From NCBI GenBank assembly GCA_944388825.1, contig CALXKG010000164.1, positions 1-16,070 on the forward strand: a DNA stretch of 16,070 nucleotides, in the 5' to 3' direction. The DNA is from an uncultured Clostridia bacterium (GTDB lineage Bacteria > Bacillota > Clostridia > Oscillospirales > Ruminococcaceae). Shown in pieces: positions 1-7,235 of this stretch. Every line of letters begins with the position of its first letter. Within the stretch, counting starts at the first letter, position 1. The notes beneath the pieces are model-generated. The model saw only the letters and a list, made by a program, of their open reading frames with translations, was not told the DNA's origin and ran no database searches. Made by a program: the position numbers and the translations under genes.

Positions 1-2
1 CC

Positions 3-725
3 AACAATGGAACCATCTCCGGTTCCGGCACGCTGAATTACGAAAACGGCGAAATGTCGGGCAGTGGGTCGGTTGCAGACACTGTTACGGTGATTGAACC
101 CGAACCGGAACCCGAGCCCGAACCCGAGCCCGAACCCGAGCCCGAACCCGAACCCGAGCCCGAACCCGAACCGGCTCCTGAGCCGGAACCCAAACCCGAG
201 GAACCGGAAGAGGTCTACATCCCCTCGACTCCCATCTCCGACGGCCTCCATGAATATTCGATGGGGACGATGCTGTATATCGACGGCAAGCGCGTGAAGG
301 GCCTCTATGAATACGAAAACGCCACCTACTATTTCGACCAAAGCGGCTGGATGCAGACCGGCTGGGTCGAGCTGGAAGACGGCTGGCACTACTTCGCCGA
401 AGACGGCAAGATGGTCACCGGCTGGCTGCAACTCGGAAGCGTCTGGTACTATCTCGACTCCGCCACCGGCCTGATGTACGCGGACGGCCTTCATACCATC
501 GGCAAATCTGCCTACTACTTCCACGACTGGGGCGGGATGGCTTCCGACTGGTGGTATGAGGCGGAAGACGGCTGGTACTATTTCGGCGGCTCCGGCGCGA
601 TGAAGGCCGCCTGCTGGCTCCAGTGGAAAGGGGACTGGTATTACCTCGCCGAGACCGGTAAAATGGCTGTTGATACCGACATCGGCGGTTATTATGTCAG
701 CCCTTCCGGCGTCTGGATCCCCTGA
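3..725 (+). CDS. Cell-wall-binding repeat surface protein, C-terminal part
   Basis: This is the end of a surface protein whose start lies left of the window: the frame is open from base 3, so the ATG at 54 is most likely internal. Visible parts in order are a Gly/Ser-rich stretch (NNGTISGSGTLNYENGEMSG), a rigid Glu-Pro linker (bases 96-173, then a looser Pro/Glu tail to about 215), and about 150 residues of aromatic repeats of the choline-binding/CW_binding_1 type, with units such as GWHYFAEDGKMVTGW and GWYYFGGSGAMK. In this family such repeats hold proteins on the wall or teichoic acids through stacked Trp and Tyr. The Pro/Glu segment probably acts as a spacer across the wall. The catalytic or adhesive part, if any, is outside the window, so the overall function is unknown. 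The gene ends at TGA 723-725, just before a strong terminator. Confidence 0.85.
   Translation, partial: NNGTISGSGTLNYENGEMSGSGSVADTVTVIEPEPEPEPEPEPEPEPEPEPEPEPEPAPEPEPKPEEPEEVYIPSTPISDGLHEYSMGTMLYIDGKRVKGLYEYENATYYFDQSGWMQTGWVELEDGWHYFAEDGKMVTGWLQLGSVWYYLDSATGLMYADGLHTIGKSAYYFHDWGGMASDWWYEAEDGWYYFGGSGAMKAACWLQWKGDWYYLAETGKMAVDTDIGGYYVSPSGVWIP
96..173 (+). repeat. Hexanucleotide repeat encoding 13 Glu-Pro dipeptides
   Basis: Thirteen consecutive six-base units of the form GA(A/G)CC(C/G) encode (Glu-Pro)13, followed by a degenerate continuation (AP, EP, EP, KP) to about base 197. Because units are six bases, slippage would change linker length without breaking the frame. The mix of GAA/GAG and CCC/CCG codons means the array is not perfectly homogeneous, so it may be reasonably stable. 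Confidence 0.9.
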
Positions 726-735
726 CCGATACTGT

Positions 736-768
736 ATGCCGCTGTCCTTCCCGGACGGCGGCATTTTT
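736..768 (+). terminator. Rho-independent terminator after the surface protein gene
   Basis: A 12-bp stem (736-747 ATGCCGCTGTCC with 753-764 GGACGGCGGCAT, one G-U pair) encloses a 5-base loop and is followed by a T run at 764-768. It starts 10 bases after the stop codon of the surface protein gene and separates that gene from the next promoter. Confidence 0.9.
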
Positions 769-771
769 GTC

Positions 772-825
772 TTTCCAAACGTCCAATTTTGCGCTATAAT
801 AGAGGCATATTCCCCGAAAAAGGAG
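772..825 (+). promoter_or_regulatory. Promoter and ribosome binding site of the GGT operon
   Basis: A perfect -10 box TATAAT (795-800) lies 17 bases after TTTCCA (772-777, four of six matches to TTGACA). AGGAG at 821-825 sits 8 bases before the ATG at 834. The -10 box overlaps the upstream in-frame ATG at 789, which therefore cannot be the start of a transcript made from this promoter. Confidence 0.75.
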
Positions 826-833
826 CGTTTACC

Positions 834-2458
834 ATGTCCTTCCCCCTTTCTTTCGACCCTCTTGCCTACCATTACCCCTCCCGCCGCAACCTGGTCTACG
901 GCCGCCGCGGGATGGTCTGCACCGGCAACCCCCTCGCCGCCCAGGCGGGGCTGATGGCCCTGCGCAAGGGCGGCAACGCGGTAGACGCGGCGATCGCCGC
1001 CGCTTCCACCCTGACCGTCGTCGAGCCGACCGCCAACGGCCTCGGCAGCGACGCCTTCGCGATCCTCTGGTACAAGGGCAAGCTCTACGGCTTAAACGCC
1101 AGCGGCCCCGCCCCGATGGCCGCGTCGCTGGACGCCGTCCGGGAAACCGGCGCGGACAAAATGCCCGAGACCGGCGTCAAGTCCTCGGTCGTGCCGGGGG
1201 CGGTCGGCGGCTGGGCGGCGCTTTCCGAGCGGTTTGGCAAGCTGGATCTGCTGGAGGACCTGGACGACGCGATCTGCTACGCCCGGGACGGCTTCCCGGT
1301 ACAGCCGGGCGTCGGCGGCGTCTGGAAGGCGAGCTTTGACCGCTACGCCCGTTTAAAACCCGATTTTCCCGAGCTGGAGAGCTGGTTTGACTGTTTTGCG
1401 CCGGACGGGCGCTGCCTCGCCCCCGGCGATATCCTCCGCCTGCCGGACCACGCGAAGACCCTCCAGGCGATCGGCGCGTCCGGCGGCGAAGCCTTCTACC
1501 GCGGCGAGATCGCCCGGCAGATCGGGGCGTATTACGAGAAGATGGGCGGCTTCCTCCGGGAAGGGGACCTAAACGCCTACCGTCCCGAGTGGGTGGAGCC
1601 CCTCTCCACCGATTACCACGGCTATACCGTCTGCGAGCTGCCGCCCAACGGCCACGGCATCACCGTCCTGATGGCGCTGAATATCCTAAAGGGCCTCGCC
1701 CCCACCGGCGATGGGTTTATTGACCTCCACCGCCAGATCGAGGCGATGAAGCTGGCCTTTGTGGACGCCCAGAAGTATGTCGCCGACCCGCGCTTTATGC
1801 GGGATGTTACCCCCCAGGCGCTCCTTTCGGAAGAATACGCCGCCTCCCGCCGGGCGCTGATCGGGGAGACCGCCCTCGACCCGTCCCCCTGGACGCCGGT
1901 CAAAGGCGGCACCGTCTACCTCTGCGCCGCCGATGCCGAGGGGAACATGATCTCCTATATCCAGTCCAACTATATGGGCTTCGGCTCCGGCGTCGTCGTC
2001 CCGGGGACGGGCGTCTCGATGAACGACCGGGCGGCGAATTTCTCCCTCGACCTGCCTCCCCCAACGCCTTCGGCCCCGGCAAAAAGCCCTACCACACGAT
2101 CATCCCGGGCTTTCTCCTCAAAGACGGGCAGCCGGCCGGCCCCTTTGGCATTATGGGCGGGTTTATGCAGCCCCAGGCCCACCTGCAATTCCTGCTGGGG
2201 TCGATCGACCAGCGGTTAAACCCTCAGGACGCGCTGGACAAACCCCGCTGGATGTGGACGGGCGGGAAGACCATCGAGGTAGAGCAGTCCTTTGACCAGG
2301 CGCTGGTCGGCAAGCTCCTCCGCGCCGGGCATAAGGTGGTCGTCCAGCCGACCGCCGGCCCCTTCGGCCGCGGGGAAGCGATCTGGTGGGATGCGGACAC
2401 TGGCCTGTACTGCGGCGGCTGCGAGATGCGCACCGACGGCCAGGCCGCCGTCTGGTGA
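834..2458 (+). pseudogene. ggt: Gamma-glutamyltransferase, YwrD-like, split by a -1 frameshift
   Basis: Gamma-glutamyltransferases are Ntn hydrolases that cut themselves before a Thr and move or hydrolyse gamma-glutamyl groups, for example from glutathione. The large-subunit motifs are clear (GGNAVDAAIAAASTLTVVEP), and the small subunit would start at Thr360 in KGGTVYLCAADAEGN, followed by QSNYMGFGSG as in the YwrD branch. No signal peptide is seen, so a cytoplasmic location is likely. The frame breaks between 2051 and 2063. After SLD the reading continues only in another frame, as PNAFGPGKKPYHTIIPG up to TGA 2456-2458. Adding one C near 2051 would give a continuous SLDPASPNAFGPG and a normal protein of about 541 residues. 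As written, translation stops at 2219 with a scrambled tail of about 55 residues, losing most of the small subunit. It may be a true pseudogene or a base missing from the assembly. The start at 834 is fixed by AGGAG 8 bases upstream. Confidence 0.85.
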
Positions 2459-2473
2459 GAAAGGGGTGCGCCC

Positions 2474-2884
2474 ATGAAAGCAAGAGTACAGCAGCCCGCC
2501 TTTCCCTTCTCTCTCTGGCTGTATACGCCGGGGGCGGGGTATGAAGCGGTCTCCCGCGCGACGGCGGCTGCCGCCGCGTCGGCGGGGGCGGCCTTTCACG
2601 CTTTTGGCCCGGGATCCGCCGGGATGCCGTTACAGTCGATCTTAGCGGGCGGCCAGCCGGTCCCGTCGGATACCCCGCCGGACGAACCGGTGCTGCTGAT
2701 CGCCGGGGCCGGCCGCCGGGAGCTGGACGGGATCCTCCGCGCCCTGCGGGAGAAGTCCGCCGAAGAGGGGGCGGAGCCGGTCGCCCTCAAGGCGGTCGTC
2801 ACCCCCACCAACCTCGGCTGGGTCTTTTCCGACCTCGCCCGGGAGCTTAAGCAGGAGCACGCGCTGATGCACAGCAAGCCCTGA
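2474..2884 (+). CDS. DUF3783 family protein
   Basis: This is a 136-residue protein with no visible signal peptide or membrane segment. The C-terminal part (about residues 70-132) resembles DUF3783: a strand EPVLLIAGAG, a helix, then LKAVVTPTNLGWVFSDL and ARELKQEHALM, where the T-P-T-N-x-x-W pattern and the E-L-K-x-E-H ending are typical as I recall the family. The N-terminal half is Ala/Gly-rich and less distinctive. No biochemical role is known to me. It starts 15 bases after the GGT stop with an AAGGGG ribosome binding site, so it is probably cotranscribed with ggt. The next gene, a response regulator, starts 62 bases later. The family assignment comes from motif memory, not from a search. 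Confidence 0.75.
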   Translation: MKARVQQPAFPFSLWLYTPGAGYEAVSRATAAAAASAGAAFHAFGPGSAGMPLQSILAGGQPVPSDTPPDEPVLLIAGAGRRELDGILRALREKSAEEGAEPVALKAVVTPTNLGWVFSDLARELKQEHALMHSKP

Positions 2885-2924
2885 CGGTTTTTCCCCCGTC
2901 CCCTTTGGGAAAGGTGGAAAACCG
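2885..2924 (+). repeat. Nested inverted repeat before the response regulator gene
   Basis: An outer stem pairs CGGTTTTTCC (2885-2894) with GGAAAACCG (2916-2924), with one bulged T. An inner perfect stem pairs CCTTT (2902-2906) with AAAGG (2910-2914) around GGG. No T run follows on the plus strand, so it does not look like a normal terminator. It could be a leader structure, an mRNA processing site or an operator for the two-component genes. Confidence 0.5.
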
Positions 2925-2946
2925 CGTACAGTAAGGAGGATGCAGG

Positions 2947-3633
2947 ATGGAAAAACGGATACTGGTGGTGGAGGACGAGACGGCGATCCGCGAGGTGATC
3001 GCCATCAACCTCCGCCGGGCGGGTTTTACGGTCGTCGAGGCGGCGGACGGGGAATCGGCGCTGATCGCCTTCGGGGCGGGGGCGTTCGACGCGGTCATTC
3101 TGGACATCACCCTCCCGGGCATCGACGGCTTTTCGGTATGCCGGGCGATCCGCGCCAAGTCGGACACGGCCGGCATCCTTTTCCTGACCGCCCGCACCCA
3201 GGAGGCGGACAAGGTGGGCGGCCTGCGGATGGGGGCGGACGATTATGTGACCAAGCCCTTTTCCCCGTCGGAACTGGTGGCGCGGGTGGAGGCGGTCTGC
3301 CGCCGGGTGCAGCTGGCGGCCCAGTACCCCCGGGCGGCGGAGGTGGAGAGCGGCCCCTTTGTCCTCAACACCCGCAGCCGGACGCTTATGAAAAACGGCC
3401 GGCCGGTGCCGCTGACCCAGGTGGAATACCAGATCGCCGAGCTGCTGCTCCGCTGCCACGGCGAGGCGGTCGAGCGCACCCGGATCCTGCGGGAGGTCTG
3501 GGGCGGCGGCGGGGCCGACCCGAAGATCGTCGATGTCAACATCCGCCGCCTCCGGGTCAAGCTGGAGGACGAGCCCTCCCATCCCGTCCACCTCCAGACC
3601 GTCTGGGGGTACGGGTATAAGTGGTGCCCCTGA
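2947..3633 (+). CDS. OmpR/PhoB-type response regulator
   Basis: This 228-residue DNA-binding response regulator has a receiver domain (about residues 1-118) with the acidic pair E9-D10, phospho-acceptor Asp53 in FDAVILDITLPGIDG, Thr81 and Lys103 in DDYVTKPFSP. A winged-helix output domain (about 133-228) follows, with TQVEYQIAELLL, RTRILREVWG and VDVNIRRLRVKLE, ending in the usual YGYKW. All key residues are present, so it should be active. AAGGAGG at 2933-2939 lies 7 bases before the ATG. The stop codon overlaps the start of the histidine kinase gene (TGATG), showing the pair is co-translated. Sequence alone does not show which promoter subgroup or stimulus it serves. Its position after ggt-DUF3783 suggests a shared operon. 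Confidence 0.95.
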   Translation: MEKRILVVEDETAIREVIAINLRRAGFTVVEAADGESALIAFGAGAFDAVILDITLPGIDGFSVCRAIRAKSDTAGILFLTARTQEADKVGGLRMGADDYVTKPFSPSELVARVEAVCRRVQLAAQYPRAAEVESGPFVLNTRSRTLMKNGRPVPLTQVEYQIAELLLRCHGEAVERTRILREVWGGGGADPKIVDVNIRRLRVKLEDEPSHPVHLQTVWGYGYKWCP

Positions 3634-5117
3634 TGGCGGGGAAACCCGGCCGCCGGTTCTGGCAGGGGATCGCCGGCAAATGGCTCATCACCTCGACCGG
3701 CGCGGTGCTGATCACCCTGCTGGCCGCTATCGCCGTGGTCGCGATGCTGGGGCGGCAGTATTACTACGGTTCCGTGCGGCAGTCGCTCTATTCCCGTTCG
3801 GAATATCTCGCCCAGATGATGGAGCAGTACGCCGACGGCAGCATCCCGGACAGCTTTGACGTGGACCTTGCCCACTATATCCGCACCTTCCCCGAGGCGG
3901 CCTGTACCGTCATGGCCTTCGGCGGGGAAGGGGAGCCGCTCATCTCCGCCGGGCAGCTGGCGGAGGTCCCTTCCCTCCCGGACTATGACCGGGCGGTATC
4001 TTCCCCCGACGGGACCGGCTGGTGGCTGGGGGAGCTGGAAGGCGGGAAGGTGCTGTCGGTCTGCCGCCTGGTGCCGGTGGAGGGGAGCCGGTTTGCGGCG
4101 GTGCGGTATATCATGGGCCTGTCGGAGGCCGACCGGGCGGTCTGGGGACTGCTCTGGACGACCGCCGGGGCCGGGTCGCTGCTGCTGCTGGGGGTACTGG
4201 CCCTCGGGATCATCTTCACCCGCGGCATCGTCCGGCCGGTCCGGGAGATCGGGGCCGCCGCCAGCCGGATCGCCGCCGGGGACTTCGGCACCCGGGTCTC
4301 CCGCCGGGCGGGGGACGAGCTGGGGGAGCTGTGCGGGACGGTCAACGCGATGGCCGACGCCCTCGAGCGGTCGGAGAAGCTGAAAAACGAGTTTATCTCC
4401 TCCGTCTCCCACGAGCTGCGTACCCCCCTGACCGCGATCCAGGGCTGGGCGGAGACATTGGGGGACGCCGCCGTCGACGGCGAGATCACCCCCGACGAGA
4501 TGGAGCTGGTGAATAAGGGCATCCGGGTCATCGCGGAGGAGACCGCCCGCCTTTCGGAGATGGTCGAGGAGCTTCTCGACTTCTCCCGGATGGAGAACGG
4601 CCGCCTCAAAATGGAGATGGAGCGGATGGACATCTTGGCCGAGCTGGAGGAGGCGGTGCTCGTTTACGAGGAGCGGGCCCGCAAGGAGGGCAAATCCCTT
4701 TCCTACACGGCCCCGCCGATGCTGCCGGTCCTGGTGGGGGACCGCAGCCGGCTGCGGCAGGTGTTTTTAAACCTCATCGACAACGCGGTGAAATACACCG
4801 CTCCCGGCGGGAAGATCGCCGTTTCCGCCGGCCTTTCGGGCGAGTCGGTCGAGATCGTCATTTCCGACGACGGCGCCGGCATCCCGCCCGCCGACCTCCC
4901 CCACGTCAAGGAGCGGTTTTATAAGGCCGCCCATTCCCGCCCGGGCAGCGGCATCGGCCTTGCGGTCGCGGATGAGATCGTCTCCCGGCATGGCGGGACC
5001 CTCTCGATCCGCTCCTCCCCCGGGAAAGGCACCGCCGTCTCCATCCTCCTGCCCATTCGGGTCAAGGGGGAGCCGATGGGCGAGACGGGGGAAGGCGGCG
5101 TCATCCGGATCGAATAG
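3633..5117 (+). CDS. Membrane sensor histidine kinase
   Basis: This 494-residue partner of the preceding response regulator has TM1 at about residues 17-39, an extracellular sensor region of about 130 residues with no recognisable domain, TM2 at about 173-195, and a HAMP linker (from about 198, RGIVRPVREIG). A HisKA domain carries the phosphorylated His260 in SSVSHELRTPL. The ATPase domain has N-box Asn380/Asn384 (NLIDNAVKY), DDGAGI at 412-417 and the glycine lid GSGIGLAV from 438. It ends about 20 residues after the ATPase domain. The chosen ATG shares one base with the regulator's stop (TGATG), which suggests translational coupling. GTG at 3621 would add four residues and is possible, since GGGGG lies about 10 bases before it. 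A strong terminator follows 6 bases after the stop. Confidence 0.95.
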   Translation: MAGKPGRRFWQGIAGKWLITSTGAVLITLLAAIAVVAMLGRQYYYGSVRQSLYSRSEYLAQMMEQYADGSIPDSFDVDLAHYIRTFPEAACTVMAFGGEGEPLISAGQLAEVPSLPDYDRAVSSPDGTGWWLGELEGGKVLSVCRLVPVEGSRFAAVRYIMGLSEADRAVWGLLWTTAGAGSLLLLGVLALGIIFTRGIVRPVREIGAAASRIAAGDFGTRVSRRAGDELGELCGTVNAMADALERSEKLKNEFISSVSHELRTPLTAIQGWAETLGDAAVDGEITPDEMELVNKGIRVIAEETARLSEMVEELLDFSRMENGRLKMEMERMDILAELEEAVLVYEERARKEGKSLSYTAPPMLPVLVGDRSRLRQVFLNLIDNAVKYTAPGGKIAVSAGLSGESVEIVISDDGAGIPPADLPHVKERFYKAAHSRPGSGIGLAVADEIVSRHGGTLSIRSSPGKGTAVSILLPIRVKGEPMGETGEGGVIRIE

Positions 5118-5123
5118 CGTTTT

Positions 5124-5155
5124 ATCCCGCCGGGGATTTCCCCGGTGGGATTTTT
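5124..5155 (+). terminator. Rho-independent terminator after the histidine kinase gene
   Basis: A 12-bp stem (5124-5135 ATCCCGCCGGGG with 5140-5151 CCCCGGTGGGAT, one G-U pair) has a 4-base loop and a T run at 5151-5155. It closes the ggt-DUF3783-regulator-kinase unit. Confidence 0.92.
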
Positions 5156-5220
5156 CCTGCGTCCCGCCCGCTTTGCCTGCGGCGCGTCCCGGGATACAAA
5201 GAAATGTTTAGAAATTCCCG

Positions 5221-5249
5221 TTGATTTTTCCGCCGGTTCTTACTATAAT
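5221..5249 (+). promoter_or_regulatory. Promoter of the DUF1385-prmC unit
   Basis: TTGATT (5221-5226), a 17-base spacer and a perfect TATAAT (5244-5249) make a typical housekeeping-type promoter about 75 bases before the DUF1385 start codon. It lies in the 207-base gap after the kinase terminator. Nothing else was recognised in that gap. Confidence 0.8.
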
Positions 5250-5324
5250 GATGAGTACGGTAGAAATGTTCGGGACAGGTTTTCCCATCCCGTTTGCAGC
5301 AATAAAAAGGAAAAAGGAGTCAAC

Positions 5325-6287
5325 ATGGCAAAACAGGAACATCCGACCTGCCCCGCCGGTTTTAAGACCAGCATCGGCGGGCAGGCGATCATCGAAGGGG
5401 TCATGATGAAAGGCCCGAAAAAGACGGTTATGTCGGTGCGGAGGCCGGACGGGAGCATCGTCCAGGAGGGCTGGGACAACCGCCCCCGCCGCTGGTACGC
5501 GAAAACCCCGCTGGTCCGCGGCATCTACAGCTTTTTTGTCAGCCTCTTGGACGGCTATAAATGCCTGATGCGCTCGGCGGAGCTGGCGACCGACGGCATC
5601 GAGGACGAAACCCCCTCCAAATTCGACCGGTGGCTGGAAGAGAAGTTCGGCGACAGGCTGGTCAAAGCGGTCGGCTATATCTCGATGGTGGCGGGGCTCT
5701 GCATCGCGGCCCTCCTTTTTATGTACCTGCCGGCCCAGATCGTCACCCTGCTGAAAGGCTTTGTCCCGGACGCCCCGCGGGTCGCCCTCTCTGCTGCCGA
5801 AGGGGCCGTCAAGCTGGGCATCTTCATCGGCTATATGGCGCTGGTCTCGCTGATGCCGGATATGCGCCGGATGTTTTCCTACCACGGCGCGGAGCATAAG
5901 ACGATCGCCTGCTTTGAGGCTGGGGAGGAACTGACGGTCGAAAACGTACGCAAACACACCCGCTTCCATCCCCGCTGCGGCACCAGCTTCCTCTTCCTTG
6001 TCCTCTTCATCTCGATCCTTCTTTCGACCGTCGTCACCTGGGACAGCCTGGCGGTGCGGGTGGGGCTCAAGCTCCTGATGCTGCCGCTGACGATGGCGCT
6101 GGCTTACGAACTGATCCGGCTGGCCGGCAGGTACGACAACCTCTTTACCCGCGTCGTCTCCTGGCCGGGGCTGCAGGTGCAGCGGCTGACCACCCGCGAG
6201 CCGGACGACGGCATGATCGAAGTGGCGGTCGCGTCGATGAAAGCGGTGCTGCCGGAAAACCGGGAGGACGCGGTATGGGGGAAATGA
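5325..6287 (+). CDS. DUF1385 (YqhQ-like) integral membrane protein
   Basis: This 320-residue protein matches the DUF1385 family, of which Bacillus subtilis YqhQ is a member of similar length. It opens with the family signature IGGQAIIEGVMMKGPKK (from about residue 17). It has four likely membrane segments near residues 115-143, 157-177, 219-238 and 245-266. A conserved-looking His/Cys-rich loop carries YHGAEHKTIACFEAGEE and KHTRFHPRCGTSFLF (His187, His191, His211, His215, Cys218), which could bind metal; that is inference. The molecular function is not established to my knowledge. The start is fixed by AAGGAG at 5314-5319. The same frame is open upstream to 5145, but no ribosome binding site supports a longer form and the promoter lies inside that stretch. 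It overlaps prmC by 13 bases, an association common in clostridia. Confidence 0.9.
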   Translation: MAKQEHPTCPAGFKTSIGGQAIIEGVMMKGPKKTVMSVRRPDGSIVQEGWDNRPRRWYAKTPLVRGIYSFFVSLLDGYKCLMRSAELATDGIEDETPSKFDRWLEEKFGDRLVKAVGYISMVAGLCIAALLFMYLPAQIVTLLKGFVPDAPRVALSAAEGAVKLGIFIGYMALVSLMPDMRRMFSYHGAEHKTIACFEAGEELTVENVRKHTRFHPRCGTSFLFLVLFISILLSTVVTWDSLAVRVGLKLLMLPLTMALAYELIRLAGRYDNLFTRVVSWPGLQVQRLTTREPDDGMIEVAVASMKAVLPENREDAVWGK

Positions 6288-7159
6288 GCCTGGAAGCCTT
6301 TTCCGCCCTGCTGGAACGACCGGGCCGGACCCTTCTGGAGGCCGAACGGGCGCTGCGGAAGCTCCTTGCCCCCGTGACCGATTCCCCGCAGTTTGAAGCG
6401 GCGGAGCTGCTTGCGGCGGCCTGCGGCGTCAGCCGCAGCGAGATTTTGCTGGGCGGCGGGTTCCCGCCGGACGAACGGAAGCGCGCCTCCCTCCTGTCGA
6501 TGACGGGACGCCGGCTGAACCGCGAGCCGCTTCAGTACATCCTCGGGCGCTGGGATTTTTATGGCCGCCCCTTTTATGTGGGGGAGGGGGTCCTGATCCC
6601 CCGCCCGGACACCGAGGTGCTGATGGAGACGGTGCTCCGGGGCCTGTCGGATGTCCGTTCCCCCCGGGTCCTGGAGCTTTGCGGCGGCAGCGGCTGCCTC
6701 GCCGTCACCCTCTCCCTCGAGCGGCCGGACGCGGAAGTCTGGAGCGTCGAGAAGTCGGAAGCGGCCTACGCCTACCTGGTCAAAAACAACGAGGCGCTGG
6801 GCGGCGCCGTCCACGCCGTCCTCGGCGATGCTTTCGTGCTGGATACGGTCGAAGGGGACTTTGACTGCATCCTCGCAAACCCCCCTTACCTTTCGGCGCA
6901 GGACATGGCCGAGCTGGAACCGGAACTTGCCTACGAGCCGGAGATGGCCCTGTACGGCGACCGGGACGGCCTTTATTTTTACCGCCGGCTTTCAAAATTG
7001 TGGCCGCCGCGGCTGAAAACAGGCGGCCTTTTCGCCTATGAGGTCGGCGTCCATCAGGCGGACGCGGTCGGGGCGATGCTCCGGGAGGCGGGGCTGAAAA
7101 CCATTTGCCAAACCCCGGACTATAGTGGTATAATGAGGGTAGTGACTGCCCGGAAATAG
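6275..7159 (+). CDS. prmC: Release factor glutamine methyltransferase PrmC
   Basis: PrmC methylates the Gln of the GGQ motif in release factors RF1 and RF2 using S-adenosylmethionine, which improves translation termination. The 294-residue length is normal. It has an N-terminal helical release-factor-binding domain (about residues 1-95, with REPLQYILGRWDFYG and VLIPRPDTE), then the methyltransferase fold with LELCGGSGCLAVTL from residue 133 and the catalytic NPPY at 202-205. The SAM loop reads C-G-G-S-G rather than the more usual G-T-G-S-G. GGGAGG at 6262-6267 lies 7 bases before the ATG at 6275. A second ATG at 6284 overlaps the DUF1385 stop (ATGA) but is poorly spaced. The usual clostridial neighbour prfA is absent; recA follows instead. 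Confidence 0.95.
   Translation: MGEMSLEAFSALLERPGRTLLEAERALRKLLAPVTDSPQFEAAELLAAACGVSRSEILLGGGFPPDERKRASLLSMTGRRLNREPLQYILGRWDFYGRPFYVGEGVLIPRPDTEVLMETVLRGLSDVRSPRVLELCGGSGCLAVTLSLERPDAEVWSVEKSEAAYAYLVKNNEALGGAVHAVLGDAFVLDTVEGDFDCILANPPYLSAQDMAELEPELAYEPEMALYGDRDGLYFYRRLSKLWPPRLKTGGLFAYEVGVHQADAVGAMLREAGLKTICQTPDYSGIMRVVTARK
7105..7134 (+). promoter_or_regulatory. Promoter for recA inside the end of prmC
   Basis: TTGCCA (7105-7110, five of six matches), an 18-base spacer and TATAAT (7129-7134), with an extended -10 TGG directly before it (7126-7128). It lies within the last 20 codons of prmC and would give recA-recX their own transcript. I saw no Gram-positive LexA box (GAAC-N4-GTTC) between here and the recA start. 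Confidence 0.75.
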
Positions 7160-7188
7160 GCGCTGTCGCCCTTTGGAGAGAGGAATGT

Positions 7189-7202
7189 ACCGGCCTGCCG
7201 GT
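7189..7202 (+). repeat. Perfect dyad in the recA leader
   Basis: ACCGGC-CT-GCCGGT is a perfect inverted repeat of six bases per arm, followed by TTTGTTT (7202-7208), between the recA promoter and its start codon. It overlaps the region just after an alternative in-frame ATG at 7185. It may be an operator or a weak leader hairpin. Confidence 0.45.
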
Positions 7203-7235
7203 TTGTTTGATGGAAAAAGAAAGGACATTTTGGAT

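Noticed and set aside
96..215. CRISPR-like or other DNA-level repeat array
   Set aside because: Units are six bases, in frame, and encode a Glu-Pro linker; there are no spacers.
789..834. Upstream ATG at 789 as the start of the GGT gene
   Set aside because: It lies inside the -10 box and has no ribosome binding site; ATG 834 has AGGAG at ideal spacing and gives the family-like start.
2596..4412. Long open frames on the minus strand opposite the regulator and kinase genes
   Set aside because: They are complements of clearly functional coding frames in GC-rich DNA, have low-complexity composition and show no family motif.
5145..5325. Extended N-terminus for the DUF1385 protein
   Set aside because: The open frame covers the terminator arm and promoter; AAGGAG before ATG 5325 and the family start support the shorter form.
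6284..6286. ATG 6284 (ATGA overlap) as the prmC start
   Set aside because: ATG 6275 has GGGAGG at 7-base spacing, while 6284 has only a G run too close to the start.
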